Virus record (IMG/VR): IMGVR_UViG_3300033996_001294
Location: 1 to 30,968 of that record
Strand: one strand, 5' to 3'
DNA: 30,968 nucleotides
Origin: a virus
Translations under genes and position numbers: made by a program
The notes under the pieces: model-generated
Told to the model about the DNA's origin: nothing
The model's database searches: none
What the model saw: the letters and a program-made list of their open reading frames with translations, nothing else
Shown here: positions 30,811-30,968 of the stretch, in pieces
Numbering within the stretch: the first letter of the stretch is position 1
How the letters are laid out: every line of letters begins with the position of its first letter

Positions 30811-30968
30811 CAAATACCAGATACCTGTATCATTTATGCTAGGTGGTAATAGGTGGCGTGTTATCCATAAGGAAATGCGTGATTACTACGGCGAATGTGA
30901 TTGTGACAGGCGACGGATCTACATATCGACACGAGTTGAGGGTATGCCCACTAGCCGCAAGGATCAGT
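30794..30968 (+). CDS. Partial gene, possible ImmA-like metallopeptidase N-terminus
   Basis: An ATG at 30794, 17 bases inside the phosphatase gene's end, opens a frame that runs off the window for 58 codons. The start MAKSDDKYQIPVSFMLGGNR, then WRVIHKEMRDYYGECDCDRR and IYISTRVEG, resembles the beginning of small phage metallopeptidases (ImmA/IrrE-like or DUF955-like), which have a 'v-f-lGg-ykV...G-cd-d-k-I-I' pattern before a His-Glu-x-x-His motif. That motif would lie past the end and is not visible, so the family is only suggested. Confidence 0.55.
   Translation, partial: MAKSDDKYQIPVSFMLGGNRWRVIHKEMRDYYGECDCDRRRIYISTRVEGMPTSRKDQ

Noticed and set aside
1-30968. CRISPR arrays, tRNA genes, integrase, transposase or attachment sites
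   Set aside because: I looked for repeat-spacer regularity, tRNA-like cloverleaf segments and the usual recombinase motifs and saw none; a dedicated search would be needed to exclude them fully.

Overview
The window is part of the genome of a tailed double-stranded DNA phage, or a prophage of one. It carries a large terminase subunit, a probable small terminase subunit, portal, scaffold and major capsid genes, a connector/tail module, an adhesin-like tail fibre, a DnaB-type helicase and an ERF annealing recombinase. Genes are short, tightly packed and often overlap as TAATG or ATGA. I see no tape-measure, tail-sheath or tail-tube gene, but there is a 1157-residue protein resembling podovirus tail-nozzle or stabilisation proteins, so a short-tailed (podovirus) morphology is most likely. 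Both ends cut through genes. The host cannot be named from the sequence. Shine-Dalgarno sites (GGAGG, CGGAG) and hairpin-plus-T-run terminators indicate ordinary bacterial expression. One protein has a signal peptide ending in A-Q, common in Bacteroidota and relatives, but that is weak evidence. I found no tRNA, rRNA, CRISPR array, insertion sequence, integrase or repressor gene.

Layout. (1) 1-2426, minus strand: a leftward run of small genes headed by a RadC/JAMM-domain gene and a YubB-like (DUF1281-type) gene. (2) 2500-3243, plus strand: a lone probable small terminase gene that converges on, and overlaps, the large terminase gene. (3) 3208-5510, minus: large terminase and a coupled gene of unknown function. 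(4) 5589-7919, minus: a strongly translated 156-residue protein followed by a clean terminator, preceded by six small genes of unknown function, two of them only 41-42 codons long, most sharing a CGGAG-type leader. (5) 7920-8512: a gene-free, highly structured stretch with inverted repeats, G-tracts, an AT-rich part and a terminator. (6) 8513-11974, minus: a replication/recombination operon of ERF, an unknown gene, a Gp157-like protein, a small nuclease and a DnaB helicase. (7) 12074-30968, plus: a long structural operon of portal, scaffold, capsid, a signal-peptide protein, connector proteins with an embedded peptidoglycan hydrolase, nozzle, several tail proteins and an adhesin-like fibre. 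It is followed by probable lysis membrane proteins, a metallophosphoesterase and the start of another gene.

The most interesting non-coding signal is a motif found six times, only between genes. On the plus strand it reads roughly YAGRRCGTNNTATATY, and each copy lies 29-160 bases upstream of a minus-strand start codon. Several copies overlap or adjoin inverted repeats. The positions fit a phage-specific set of early promoters or operators: one copy heads the recombination/replication operon, two head the small-gene block just past the helicase terminator, one lies inside that block, one precedes the 156-residue gene, and one precedes the RadC operon. Other notable points are a terminator-like hairpin just after one of these sites, opposed terminase subunits, an exported protein encoded directly after the capsid gene, and a possible dual-start holin inside a larger membrane-protein frame.
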